Below the pieces are notes generated by a model, which searched no databases, had not been told where the DNA came from, and worked only from the letters and a program-made list of their open reading frames with translations. The position numbers were made by a program, and so were the translations under genes. Below, in pieces: positions 8,512 through 16,492 of a stretch of DNA of 64,000 bases. The stretch covers positions 992,001 through 1,056,000 of the forward strand of contig JAXMDC010000002.1 of NCBI GenBank assembly GCA_046349035.1, read 5' to 3'. The DNA comes from JAXMDC01 sp046349035 (GTDB taxonomy: Bacteria; Pseudomonadota; Alphaproteobacteria; Rhizobiales; Kaistiaceae). How positions within the stretch are numbered: the stretch's first letter is position 1; each line of letters begins with the position of its first letter.

Positions 8512-9209
8512 CCGCCGACCGGCATGAGCCTCCTCGACCACCGCATTTTCATGGTCATCGCGAGCGGCTCCGTGCACGCTTCCGGGAGCAGGGCTCTGCT
8601 GCGCTGGCCGATTACGAATTGCTCGAACTGATCCTTTTCCAAGTGCTGCCCCGCCAGGACACCAAACCGCTTGCCAAGGCGCTGCTCGATCGCTTCGGCG
8701 GCTTTGCCGAAGTGCTGGCCGCGCCAGTTGCTGCGCTCTGCGAGGTCTCCGGGGTCGGCGAGACCGTCGCCCTCCATCTCAAGGTTGCCGAAGCGGCGGC
8801 CCATCGCTATGCGAGCGACCGCGTGCCCAAGCGCGCCCCGCTCAACTCCTGGGACGACGTTGTCGGCTATTGCCGCACTGTCATGGCGCGGGAGACGCGT
8901 GAACAGTTCCGCGTCCTTTTCCTCGACAAGAAGAACGCGCTGATCGCCGACGAAGTGCAGCAGGTCGGCACCGTCGATCACACGCCGGTTTACCCCCGCG
9001 AGGTCGTGAAGCGCGCATTGGAACTCTCAGCGAGTGCCGTGATCCTGGTGCACAACCATCCCTCGGGCGACCCGACGCCGTCGCGCGCCGATATCGACAT
9101 GACGCGCACTATCGTAGACGCCGCCGCTCCACTCGGCATCATTGTCCACGACCATATCGTCGTCGGACGGAACGGCCACGCCAGCTTACGGAGCTTAAAG
9201 CTCCTATGA
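8508..9209 (+). CDS. radC: RadC-family JAMM domain protein
   Basis: RadC/YeeS-type proteins carry a helix-hairpin-helix region (about residues 60-95, VSGVGETVALHLKVAE) followed by a JAB1/MPN metalloprotease-like domain. The zinc motif is intact: HNHPSGDPTPSRAD with E-x-n-H-x-H-x10-D spacing. The cellular role is unsettled; the original link to DNA repair is doubtful. The gene begins inside the map stop codon (ATGA overlap), an arrangement common in alphaproteobacteria, so it is likely co-expressed with map. Length 233 residues is typical. Confidence 0.93.
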   Translation: MTADRHEPPRPPHFHGHRERLRARFREQGSAALADYELLELILFQVLPRQDTKPLAKALLDRFGGFAEVLAAPVAALCEVSGVGETVALHLKVAEAAAHRYASDRVPKRAPLNSWDDVVGYCRTVMARETREQFRVLFLDKKNALIADEVQQVGTVDHTPVYPREVVKRALELSASAVILVHNHPSGDPTPSRADIDMTRTIVDAAAPLGIIVHDHIVVGRNGHASLRSLKLL

Positions 9210-9252
9210 TCTTGCCGTCGCCCCACGCATTTCTCGGCGAGGCGAACCGGAA

Positions 9253-10416
9253 ATGACCCTGATTTTTGCCGGCCTCTTTGTTGCCGTCGCGACGACGATC
9301 CATGTCGCCAGCCTCGCAATTGCGGCTGGCCGCTTCCGGCGCTCGGCCGGCCCCATGCCCCCTCCCCACCCCGCTCCGATGATCTCCATCCTGCGGCCGG
9401 TACGCGGATTGGAAACCGACCTGGAGGAGACCCTCCTCTCGGGATTCCAACTCTCATACCCAGACTACGAGATCGTCTTCTGCTGCGCTGACGCCAACGA
9501 TCCGGTCATCCCGCTGGTAGAGCGCCTGATCGCCGCTCATCCGGGGGTTCGCGCCCGGCTCCTCGTTGGCGACGACCGTGTCAGCATCAACCCCAAGCTC
9601 AATAACCTAGTGAAGGGCTGGGACGCTGCCGCCGCCGACTGGATCGTCATGATCGATTCCAACGTTCTGCTGCCGCGCGATACGCTGGAACGGTTGATGA
9701 ACCGCTGGCGCAACGACACCGGTCTCGTCACATCGCCCGCTTACGCCGTTCGACCGAAGAGTTTCTGGGCCGAGGTCGAGGCAGCCTTCCTCAACACTTT
9801 CCACGCCCGGATGATGCTCGCCGCCGACTCCCTCGGCCTCGGCTTTGCCCAGGGTAAGATTCTGTTCTGGCGCCGCGCCGACCTCGAGCGAAACGGCGGA
9901 ATCCGCCGCCTTGCCGGCGAGGTTGCCGAGGACGCCGCCGGCACCAAGATGGTGCGCCAGAGCGGGCTCCGCGTCCGCCTTGCCGAGCAGCCTTTCGCTC
10001 ACCCGCTTGGGCGGCGCGCCTTCAGCGAGATCTGGCTCCGCCAGCTCCGCTGGGCCCGCCTTCGTCGCGAGGCCTTCGCCGGCGTGTTCAGTGTCGAAGT
10101 GTTGTTTGGCGGTGTTCTGCCGGCGCTGGCACTGACACCGATAATTTTGGCCAACGGCATCTCGCTGATGTGGCCCGCCGTCTACCTCGTCGCCTGGTAC
10201 GGCGCCGAGATCATGATGGCGGCTTATGCCGGCTGGCCGGTGTCTTGGCGCATACCGGCTGCCCTCCTCGTCCGCGACATTATCATCCCGCCGCTATGGG
10301 TCGCCGCTTGGCTGGGCAAGGAGTTCAACTGGCGCGGCAACGCGATGGCGATTGGCGGCAAGCGCGACGCTCCGCCCGAGCAGATCCCGACCCTCGACAC
10401 CCCGCAACGGAAATAG
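9253..10416 (+). CDS. GT21-type glycosyltransferase (ceramide/hopanoid)
   Basis: This 387-residue membrane protein has the arrangement of ceramide glucosyltransferase (GT21): an N-terminal membrane segment, then SILRPVRGLE, a first Asp in FCCADANDP, a second in VMIDSNVLLP, a third in EDAAGT, and the (Q/R)xxRW motif as RQLRWAR near residue 260, followed by C-terminal membrane segments. It should transfer a sugar from a nucleotide donor to a lipid. Possible acceptors are ceramide-like sphingolipids or a hopanoid (HpnI is a relative); neither biosynthetic pathway is in the window. It starts 43 bases after radC on the same strand and ends 6 bases from a convergent stop. Confidence 0.8.
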   Translation: MTLIFAGLFVAVATTIHVASLAIAAGRFRRSAGPMPPPHPAPMISILRPVRGLETDLEETLLSGFQLSYPDYEIVFCCADANDPVIPLVERLIAAHPGVRARLLVGDDRVSINPKLNNLVKGWDAAAADWIVMIDSNVLLPRDTLERLMNRWRNDTGLVTSPAYAVRPKSFWAEVEAAFLNTFHARMMLAADSLGLGFAQGKILFWRRADLERNGGIRRLAGEVAEDAAGTKMVRQSGLRVRLAEQPFAHPLGRRAFSEIWLRQLRWARLRREAFAGVFSVEVLFGGVLPALALTPIILANGISLMWPAVYLVAWYGAEIMMAAYAGWPVSWRIPAALLVRDIIIPPLWVAAWLGKEFNWRGNAMAIGGKRDAPPEQIPTLDTPQRK

Positions 10417-10422
10417 CCGCTT

Positions 10423-11112
10423 CTACTGCGGCGAGTGGGCGACCACGGAGTTGGCGAACTGCAGCTTCTCGCGAATGCTCTTTTGGATCGCCAGTTCGAC
10501 GGCCGCGAGCAGGTCCGTGTGCCCTTCAAGAACCCGCGACAGCCGGTCCGGCGTGAATTCGAGGTAGCGCACGGTTGACGCACAGACGGCTGTCGCCGTT
10601 GCGAGTTCGCCCGTGGAAATGCCGATCTCTCCGATCAGGCTGCCCGGCCCGCAATCGGCGATGGTGACGCTGTCGACGATGATGTCCACTTTGCCGCTGG
10701 CGATGAAGAAGAGGCTCGTCACCGAAACGTTCTGCCGCGTCAGCGCTTCGCCACGCTCGGCGTCGCGCCAACGGCCGGCGCTCAGGAGCTTTCGTGTCTG
10801 GCCGGGTGAAAGTTGTGGCACGACCTTGTTGCGGAAGAGCTGCTCCTCTTCACTCAGCGCGCGTCCGAATTTGCGCGATCGCGATACGACCAACTGCCAA
10901 ACGTTCATCAGGATGAAGAAGCTCTGCCAGAACGCTGCCGTGCCGTCGTGACTGACGAAGATCGCGAGAGCGAGCCCGGCTATCCCCGAGGCGATTGCCA
11001 CCACCCGCAGCAGGAAGAGATTGGGCATCCCCATCGCCACGACGAGGAGGAAGTAGGAGAGATTGCGGACTATCGGTTCGATGCCGAACACTTCCGGCAG
11101 AGAAAATTCCAT
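10423..11112 (-). CDS. Popeye-like membrane protein with CNB-fold domain
   Basis: This 229-residue protein has about three membrane helices (roughly 15-75, including YFLLVVAMGMPNLFLLRVVAIAS) and a C-terminal cyclic-nucleotide-binding-fold domain (about 95-215). The phosphate-binding cassette position reads GEIGISTGELATATAVCAS: the GE start is kept but the Arg that normally contacts cyclic nucleotide phosphate is absent, as in Popeye-domain proteins. It may bind nucleotide differently or only sense protein partners. ATG 11112 is chosen since the upstream extension is Ser/Arg/Pro-rich and has no membrane or family character. It lies 73 bases downstream of the mocA-like gene on the same strand. 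Confidence 0.72.
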   Translation of the reverse strand: MEFSLPEVFGIEPIVRNLSYFLLVVAMGMPNLFLLRVVAIASGIAGLALAIFVSHDGTAAFWQSFFILMNVWQLVVSRSRKFGRALSEEEQLFRNKVVPQLSPGQTRKLLSAGRWRDAERGEALTRQNVSVTSLFFIASGKVDIIVDSVTIADCGPGSLIGEIGISTGELATATAVCASTVRYLEFTPDRLSRVLEGHTDLLAAVELAIQKSIREKLQFANSVVAHSPQ

Positions 11113-11185
11113 CTGGCCCACCCTTCCGGACTCTCCCGCAGCCCGGCCCCCAGTCCCTAGCACAGCGGAACGGCAAAATATCGCC

Positions 11186-11809
11186 TCAGCGCGGCTTAAC
11201 CCCACTGTGGACGATCCTGGCGCCGGCTGCCGCCAGCGCTTCCGGCGTGTCGAGGTCGAGCCGGGCTGCGGGCCCGACCTCGACCTCGCGCACGACATCT
11301 GCATGAGCCTTCATCACCAGACGCCCGCCGACATCGCCCCAGGCCGCGGCCAACTCGCCGAAAAACCGTCGCGACCACAACACCGGATTGCCCCGCTGCC
11401 CCCTATCCGTCGCCACAACAATCTCCGCCTTCGCCGGCTGGAACGCGGCGATGACGGCGTCCACCAATGGCGCGGTAACCCCTGGCATATCGCCGAGAAG
11501 CAGTAGCGCTGCGTCCGCGGCAAGCGGCACCGCCCCGATGCCGACGCGCAACGACGTCGACAGGCCATCGGCAAAGTCCGGGTTGTGGCAGAGGACCGCG
11601 TCGAGCCCGTCGAGAGCCTGGCGTACCGCGTCCGCCTGATGGCCGGTCACAACAATGACCGGTTTCGCCCGACTGGCGAGTGCCGCGGTAACAACCAGCC
11701 GAACGATCGGAATGCCGCCAAGTTCAGCGAGGAGCTTGTTCGGTCCGCCCATCCGGCTCGACCTGCCGGCGGCCAGAACCACCGCGGCAACACTCGGCTC
11801 TTTCGGCAT
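11186..11809 (-). CDS. MobA/MocA-like nucleotidyltransferase
   Basis: This 207-residue protein has the NTP-transferase fold of molybdenum-cofactor cytidylyl/guanylyl transferases. The nucleotide-binding VVLAAGRSSRMGGPNKLL is at the N-terminus, with LLLGDMPGVT near residue 105 as the metal-binding segment and RGNPVLW near 140. It most resembles the MocA/CoxL-associated group, which adds CMP to molybdopterin for xanthine-dehydrogenase-type enzymes, but no molybdoenzyme is encoded nearby and substrate remains inferred. The LxxGxxPR-like element of sugar nucleotidyltransferases is missing, which makes a polysaccharide role less likely despite the downstream divergent sugar-transferase gene. Confidence 0.78.
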   Translation of the reverse strand: MPKEPSVAAVVLAAGRSSRMGGPNKLLAELGGIPIVRLVVTAALASRAKPVIVVTGHQADAVRQALDGLDAVLCHNPDFADGLSTSLRVGIGAVPLAADAALLLLGDMPGVTAPLVDAVIAAFQPAKAEIVVATDRGQRGNPVLWSRRFFGELAAAWGDVGGRLVMKAHADVVREVEVGPAARLDLDTPEALAAAGARIVHSGVKPR

Positions 11810-12000
11810 GGTCCCCCTTTGCGTGCCGCCCGACTACAGAGGTCTGTGTCCCGACCGGCCCCCACCTCTTAACGCTATAGCAAAGTCCACATTGATCTTA
11901 AGGAAACCAATAGAGTTTTATCGGTCCCAGCAAGAAATCATCAACCGGCGCCCGGTAAACGGCGCCGAGATTATCGTAAAAAAAGCGTCAACGCGCCGCC

Positions 12001-13542
12001 ATGAACCAGATCGACCGGGTCAAGTTGCATTCATTCGCTGGCTCCGCCGGTGCGGCGACGATTGCTCCCCCTCGCTCCCCCCTCATCACGGGGCTCAACC
12101 TTGGCGCTCGCGCCGCCGCCGAGAGCCTCGCCGACCGACCGATCTCGCCGCGCCTCCTGCCCGGGCTGATTCAGCTGCTCGACACGGCGGCGCTGGCGCT
12201 GATCGGCGTCGCCGCCTACGCCGTCTACGTGGCCGGCGCCGACGGCTGGCAACCCGGCTACCTCGGGCCGCTACTGACCGGCGCAGCCGCCGCGACGCTT
12301 CTGAGCCAAGCCTCCGGCTCTTACGCTCTCGCATCGTTCCGTCGCTCGTTTGCAGGCGTCGAGCGCGTGGCCGCGGTTTGGAGCGCGGTCTTCGCTGCCT
12401 TCACCCTCGCATTCTTCTTCACCAAATCCGGCCAAGAGTTCTCGCGAGTCTGGGTCGGAACCTGGTACCTCGCCGGTCTCGGCTACTTTGCCGTCGAGCG
12501 GGCGCTTCTCTCGCGGCTGGTCAAAGGCTGGGCACGCGCTGGCCGGCTCGAACGCCGCGCGGTGATCGTCGGCGGCGGCGCCCCCGCAGCCAACCTGATC
12601 AGCGCTCTCGAGACACAGTCCGACGGCGACATCCGCATTTGCGGCATCTTCGACGATCGCGCCGACGACCGCTCGCCACCTGTTGTGGCCGGCTACCCCA
12701 AGCTCGGCACCATCGCCGAACTACTTGTGTTCTGCCGCATCGCGCGGATCGACCTACTGATCGTCGCCTTGCCGATCTCAGCTGAAAATCGCCTGCTGGC
12801 GCTGCTCAAGCAGCTCTGGGTGCTGCCAATTGACATCCGCCTCTCGGCCCACGCCAACAAGCTGAAGTTTCGCCCACGCGCCTATTCCTATCTCGGCGGC
12901 GTCCCGTTCCTCGACGTCTTCGACCGCCCCATTGCCGACTGGGACTCTATTGCCAAGCGCTGCCTTGACGTGACGGTGGCAAGCCTTGCCCTCGTCCTCC
13001 TGTCCCCGCTTCTCGCGCTGACCGCCATCGCCATCAAGCTGGACAGCCGCGGACCGGTGCTCTTCCGTCAGCGGCGGTACGGGTTCAACAACGAGGTGAT
13101 CGAGGTCCTGAAGTTCCGCTCGCTGCGACACGAATCGGCCGATCCGACGGCAAGCAAAGTCGTCACCCGAGGTGATAGCCGAGTTACCCGCGTCGGCCGC
13201 TTCATCCGCCGCACCTCCATCGACGAGTTGCCGCAATTGGTCAACGTGCTTCGGGGCACCTTGTCGCTCGTCGGTCCTCGCCCCCACGCCGTCCAGGCGG
13301 CCACCGGCAGTATGCCTTGGGAGCGGTTGGTCGACGGCTACTTCGCGCGTCACCGCGTTAAGCCCGGCGTCACCGGCTGGGCGCAAGTTTGCGGCTGGCG
13401 GGGCGAGGTCGACACGCCTGAGAAGATCCAGAAGCGCGTCGAGTGCGACCTCCACTACATCGAGAACTGGTCGATCCTGTTCGATCTCTACGTTCTCGCG
13501 CTGACGCCCTTCCGTCTCTTCAACTCCCCTAACGCCTACTAG
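12001..13542 (+). CDS. Undecaprenyl-phosphate glucose phosphotransferase
   Basis: This 513-residue polyprenyl glycosylphosphotransferase (WcaJ/ExoY type) would start exopolysaccharide synthesis by moving a sugar-1-phosphate from UDP-sugar to undecaprenyl phosphate. Four N-terminal membrane segments, a CoA-binding/Rossmann-like middle region (AVIVGGGAPAANLI near 183) and a re-entrant membrane segment (KRCLDVTVASLALVLLSPLL) precede the catalytic domain with VLFRQRRYGFNN, KFRSLRHE, RRTSIDELPQLVNVL, SLVGPRPHA and KPGVTGWAQV. There is no clear Shine-Dalgarno before ATG 12001. The next gene, a polymerase/ligase, starts 18 bases later, so this is a small EPS operon without other glycosyltransferases. 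Confidence 0.9.
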   Translation: MNQIDRVKLHSFAGSAGAATIAPPRSPLITGLNLGARAAAESLADRPISPRLLPGLIQLLDTAALALIGVAAYAVYVAGADGWQPGYLGPLLTGAAAATLLSQASGSYALASFRRSFAGVERVAAVWSAVFAAFTLAFFFTKSGQEFSRVWVGTWYLAGLGYFAVERALLSRLVKGWARAGRLERRAVIVGGGAPAANLISALETQSDGDIRICGIFDDRADDRSPPVVAGYPKLGTIAELLVFCRIARIDLLIVALPISAENRLLALLKQLWVLPIDIRLSAHANKLKFRPRAYSYLGGVPFLDVFDRPIADWDSIAKRCLDVTVASLALVLLSPLLALTAIAIKLDSRGPVLFRQRRYGFNNEVIEVLKFRSLRHESADPTASKVVTRGDSRVTRVGRFIRRTSIDELPQLVNVLRGTLSLVGPRPHAVQAATGSMPWERLVDGYFARHRVKPGVTGWAQVCGWRGEVDTPEKIQKRVECDLHYIENWSILFDLYVLALTPFRLFNSPNAY

Positions 13543-13560
13543 GGGCTGGAGGGCATGGAG

Positions 13561-14907
13561 ATGCGCACTGCCCCGGCAGGCTCGAACATACCCTTCGCGC
13601 CGGTCGCGGCGACTGCCTTTCACCGCTGGCTGAGCGAACGCCGCATCGGCGATTGGTCGCTCGGCGCCCTCATCTTCCTGTCGGGTTTTGTCCTCTACGA
13701 ACCCGCCCCTTACGACCTTCTGCTGCCGCTGTTCGTGGTCGTCGCCGCTCTGTCCGGCCTGCGTCTCAACCGCCATATCCTGCCGCTGATAGTCCTGCTG
13801 ATGCTGTTCGAGGCGGGCGGGATTATCGCTTTCACGCAAACGGCGCTTTTCGGCAAGGTAACTGTCAAGCTGCTGACGACACTTCTCCTCGCCGGCTCGG
13901 CGATCTATTTCGCCGCCCTCGTCTCGGCCGACCCGGCCCGCTACCTCCGCGTCATCGCCCGGAGCTATGTCGCGTCTGCGGTGGTGGCGAGCCTCGTCGG
14001 CATCCTGGCCTACTTCCACGCCATCCCCGCTTGGGAGCTGTTCGTCAAATACGGCCGGGCGATGGGCCCGTTCCAAGACCCGAACGTGTTCGGCCCGTTT
14101 CTGATCCTCCCGGCGGTTCTCCTCGCCCGCGGCCTGATCGTCGGCGACACCCGGCCAGCGCTGGGGCCAGCGCTTGGCCTGGTGGTGATCATGCTGGCGA
14201 TCTTTCTCGCCGGCTCTCGCGCGGCCTGGGGCATGAGCGTCTTTGCCGTGCTGTTCGTGGTGTTTGTCGACTTCGTCAATGAACGCCGCCCGTCGCGCCG
14301 TCTGCGTATCCTCGGCGTCGTCACCGTCGGGGTGGTCCTGACCGCGTCGATGCTGGCCGCCGCCATGTCCGTGCCGGCCATTGCCGACCTCATCGTGCAG
14401 CGCGCTCACCTCGTCGAGGAATACGATGCCGGGCGCCTCGGACGGTTCGCCCGTTGGGCGATCGGTTTTTTTCTCGTGCAGGAGCACCCGCTCGGAATAG
14501 GCCCGTTCCGCTTTGGGCTGATTTTCGGCGAGGACGAGCACAACACTTGGCTGAAGGGCTTCACCGTCTACGGCTGGCTCGGCGGGGTCGCCTATCTCGC
14601 TCTTGCCGCCTGGACCCTGCGCGTCGCCACGCCGCTCCTCTTCCGCGCCCGTGAATGGCAGGACGTCCTAGTCTCAGCTTATGCCGTCTTCGTTGCCCAC
14701 CTCTTCACCCATATCCTCATCGATCAGGACAGTTGGCGGCACGTCTTCCTCATGTACGGCATCCTCTGGGGATGTGCCGCGGCGGAGAAGCTGAAACGCC
14801 GGCGCGGCGCGACAGTCGGCGAAGCTGCCTTAATGCGGCCCCCGAGCATGATCGCGGCCCCGGGTCTGCCCCGCGGACACGCTCGTTGGACCGCCCAAGC
14901 GCGCTAG
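13561..14907 (+). CDS. O-antigen ligase/Wzy-family membrane protein
   Basis: This protein of about 448 residues has around ten to twelve membrane segments and the large periplasmic loop expected of the O-antigen ligase / polysaccharide polymerase family (RfaL/Wzy_C). The conserved stretch ending in HPLGIGPFRFG followed by EDEHNTWLKGFTVYGW matches the loop with the catalytically important His. It presumably polymerises or ligates the undecaprenyl-linked glycan begun by the upstream sugar-phosphate transferase. ATG 13561 is preferred because GGAGG (13548-13552) sits eight bases upstream; ATG 13555, two codons earlier, is possible but too close to it. Confidence 0.83.
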   Translation: MRTAPAGSNIPFAPVAATAFHRWLSERRIGDWSLGALIFLSGFVLYEPAPYDLLLPLFVVVAALSGLRLNRHILPLIVLLMLFEAGGIIAFTQTALFGKVTVKLLTTLLLAGSAIYFAALVSADPARYLRVIARSYVASAVVASLVGILAYFHAIPAWELFVKYGRAMGPFQDPNVFGPFLILPAVLLARGLIVGDTRPALGPALGLVVIMLAIFLAGSRAAWGMSVFAVLFVVFVDFVNERRPSRRLRILGVVTVGVVLTASMLAAAMSVPAIADLIVQRAHLVEEYDAGRLGRFARWAIGFFLVQEHPLGIGPFRFGLIFGEDEHNTWLKGFTVYGWLGGVAYLALAAWTLRVATPLLFRAREWQDVLVSAYAVFVAHLFTHILIDQDSWRHVFLMYGILWGCAAAEKLKRRRGATVGEAALMRPPSMIAAPGLPRGHARWTAQAR

Positions 14908-15040
14908 TCGCCGCAGTCCGGCTCGGTTTGACGCTGCTCGGCCCCCGCCCTAGGGTTCGCCGCAAGCCGTCCTTCCGGCGAAGCGCAACGGGCGGTCATT
15001 GCTTCGCCAAGGGACCGGCATCTGCCAAGGGAGGAGATTC

Positions 15041-15604
15041 ATGAACAGAACCCGCAATCACGTCGCTCGGACCGCCATCGCCGGTGCCGCTGCTGTCGTC
15101 GCGACCTGCGTCGCCATCGCTGGACCGGAGAAGGTTGGCACGCTGCCCGCCGACTTCCGCACTGCATTCACCCTGATCGCTACCCGCGACATGCACCTTG
15201 GCGGCAACGCCATCGCCGACGTCTATGTCAATTCAGTCGCTCTCCAAAGCGGCAAGGGCGACAAGCCTCTTGCACCCGGATCGGTGATCGCGATGGAGGT
15301 GTTTGGCGCCAAGCTCGACGCCAACAATCAGCCGATCTTCGACGCCAAGGGCCGTCTCGCGAAGGATCAGCCGCGTGCAGTCAACGTTATGGAAAAACGT
15401 GCCGGGTGGGGCGCCGAGTATTCTGACAAGCTGCGCAACGGCGAGTGGGAATACGCCTCGTTCAACTTGCAGGGCGTCAAGAGCACCAACCCGACCACTG
15501 GCTGTTTTGAGTGCCACGGCAGTCTCCGCGACCTGCCGATGGACTTCATCTACACTCGCAGCGAACTGAGCGAGGCCGCTGAGAAGCCGGCCAAGACCAA
15601 CTAG
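15041..15604 (+). CDS. Cytochrome P460-family c-type cytochrome
   Basis: This 187-residue exported protein has a signal peptide (about 1-27) and a P460-type beta-sheet domain ending with a single heme c motif CFECH at residues 155-159. Characterised P460s oxidise hydroxylamine or bind NO; related cytochrome c'-beta proteins bind NO only. Whether the Lys-heme crosslink of true P460 exists cannot be judged without an alignment. A strong GGGAGGAG precedes the ATG at 15041, which also places the signal peptide correctly. Pseudoazurin follows after 19 bases in the same operon, giving a periplasmic heme/copper electron-transfer pair just before the cbb3 oxidase genes. Confidence 0.83.
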   Translation: MNRTRNHVARTAIAGAAAVVATCVAIAGPEKVGTLPADFRTAFTLIATRDMHLGGNAIADVYVNSVALQSGKGDKPLAPGSVIAMEVFGAKLDANNQPIFDAKGRLAKDQPRAVNVMEKRAGWGAEYSDKLRNGEWEYASFNLQGVKSTNPTTGCFECHGSLRDLPMDFIYTRSELSEAAEKPAKTN

Positions 15605-15623
15605 CGGCCGTAGGAGATCAGCC

Positions 15624-16073
15624 ATGACTAGGCAGTTTGCGCTGGCGGCAGGCCTGCTCGCCGCCCTGTGGAGTGGTGGCGTCGCCGCCGCCGAATTCGA
15701 AGTCCGAGTATTGGACAAAGGACCGACCGGAGTTTTCGTCTTTGAGCCGGCGTTGCTGAAGATCGCCGTTGGCGACTCGGTCACCTTCAAAGCGGTGGAC
15801 GTCAACCATACAGTCGGCAGCATCCGCGGCATGATCCCGGTGAAGGCTCAGCCCTTCAAGAGCGACCGCAGCAAGGATCTAAAGGTGACGTTCACCGAGG
15901 CGGGCATCTACGGCTACGAGTGCTTCGTTCATATTCACTCCTTCGGCATGTCGGGGGTGATCGTCGTCGGCAACGATCTTTCGAACATGGCCGAAGCCAA
16001 ACAGGCGGCAGCTTTGGCCCCTCCGCGCGAGCGTGAGAAGCTCGAGGCGCTCCTGGCGGCCGCTGCGAAGTAG
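15624..16073 (+). CDS. Pseudoazurin-like blue copper protein
   Basis: This 149-residue protein has a signal peptide (about 1-23) and a type 1 copper cupredoxin fold. Likely ligands are His62 in NHTVG, Cys100 in YECFVH, His103 (or His105) and Met109. Known pseudoazurins use Cys-x2-His-x4-Met; here the spacing is one longer (Cys-x2-His-x5-Met) or, with His105, rearranged. The C-terminal helix region (MAEAKQAAALAPPREREKLEALL) is typical. It would shuttle electrons in the periplasm, for example between P460, nitrite or nitrous oxide reductases and the cbb3 oxidase. An inverted-repeat terminator follows the stop. Confidence 0.87.
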   Translation: MTRQFALAAGLLAALWSGGVAAAEFEVRVLDKGPTGVFVFEPALLKIAVGDSVTFKAVDVNHTVGSIRGMIPVKAQPFKSDRSKDLKVTFTEAGIYGYECFVHIHSFGMSGVIVVGNDLSNMAEAKQAAALAPPREREKLEALLAAAAK

Positions 16074-16095
16074 AGAGGCGCGTCTCGCAAATCCA

Positions 16096-16123
16096 AGGCC
16101 CGCCCGGTCGTTCGGGCGGGCCT
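16096..16123 (+). terminator. Hairpin terminator after pseudoazurin
   Basis: An 11-base perfect stem (AGGCCCGCCCG / CGGGCGGGCCT) with a six-base loop begins 22 bases after the pseudoazurin stop. It is GC-rich and stable but followed by CTCTGTA, not a T tract, so it may act as a Rho-assisted or processing hairpin. It separates the P460-pseudoazurin unit from the cco promoter. Confidence 0.65.
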
Positions 16124-16492
16124 CTCTGTAGGTTCATTCGGCCGCACTAGCCGCCGCCGAATAGACCGGACTTGACCGGACGACGGACAGTCGATCGCCA
16201 ACGTCATCGGAACTGGCGTCGGCCGCGTTACCAACGGCCAGTTGCCGATTGAACCGAAACTGAGGCATCGCCGCAACAGATCGGTCGTTAGTGCGGCGGA
16301 AGGATCACACCCTTCCATCGCGGCGTCTCTAATCGCAGATCTCGGCCGGTCCGGTGTGGCGCCAGGGTGCCGAAGCCCGTGTGCCTTTTGACGCAGTTGA
16401 CCCAGATCAACTCCGCTTCGCCGACCCGCCGGCACAAGAACGGTTGGCGCTGATTCCAGCGGCCAACTCACAGTCGAACCAAAGAGGCGGCG
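16124..16492. other. Intergenic region before ccoN
   Basis: This stretch of about 370 bases holds no gene that I can support; open frames on the minus strand here are continuations of antisense frames of ccoN. The only recognisable element is the FNR/FixK-type site at 16397-16410. The remainder (16124-16396) shows no repeat or RNA fold I can name. Confidence 0.6.
16397..16410 (+). promoter_or_regulatory. FNR/FixK-type box upstream of ccoN
   Basis: The sequence TTGAC-CCAG-ATCAA differs from the FNR consensus TTGAT-N4-ATCAA by one base and fits the FixK pattern TTGA-N6-TCAA. Its centre is about 89 bases before the ccoN start, leaving space for activation from about -41.5 with a transcript start near 16445. 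cco operons of many alphaproteobacteria are controlled by FnrL or FixK in this way. Confidence 0.8.

Noticed and set aside
11947..11966. Repeated GGCGCC (14 bases apart) upstream of the sugar-phosphate transferase as an operator
   Set aside because: Six-base GC palindromes are common in such DNA; no partner evidence.
12778..14541. Minus-strand open frame of 587 codons antisense to the polysaccharide genes
   Set aside because: It is charged, Arg/Asp/His-rich, lies opposite two clear membrane-protein genes and has no domain; typical antisense frame in GC-rich DNA.
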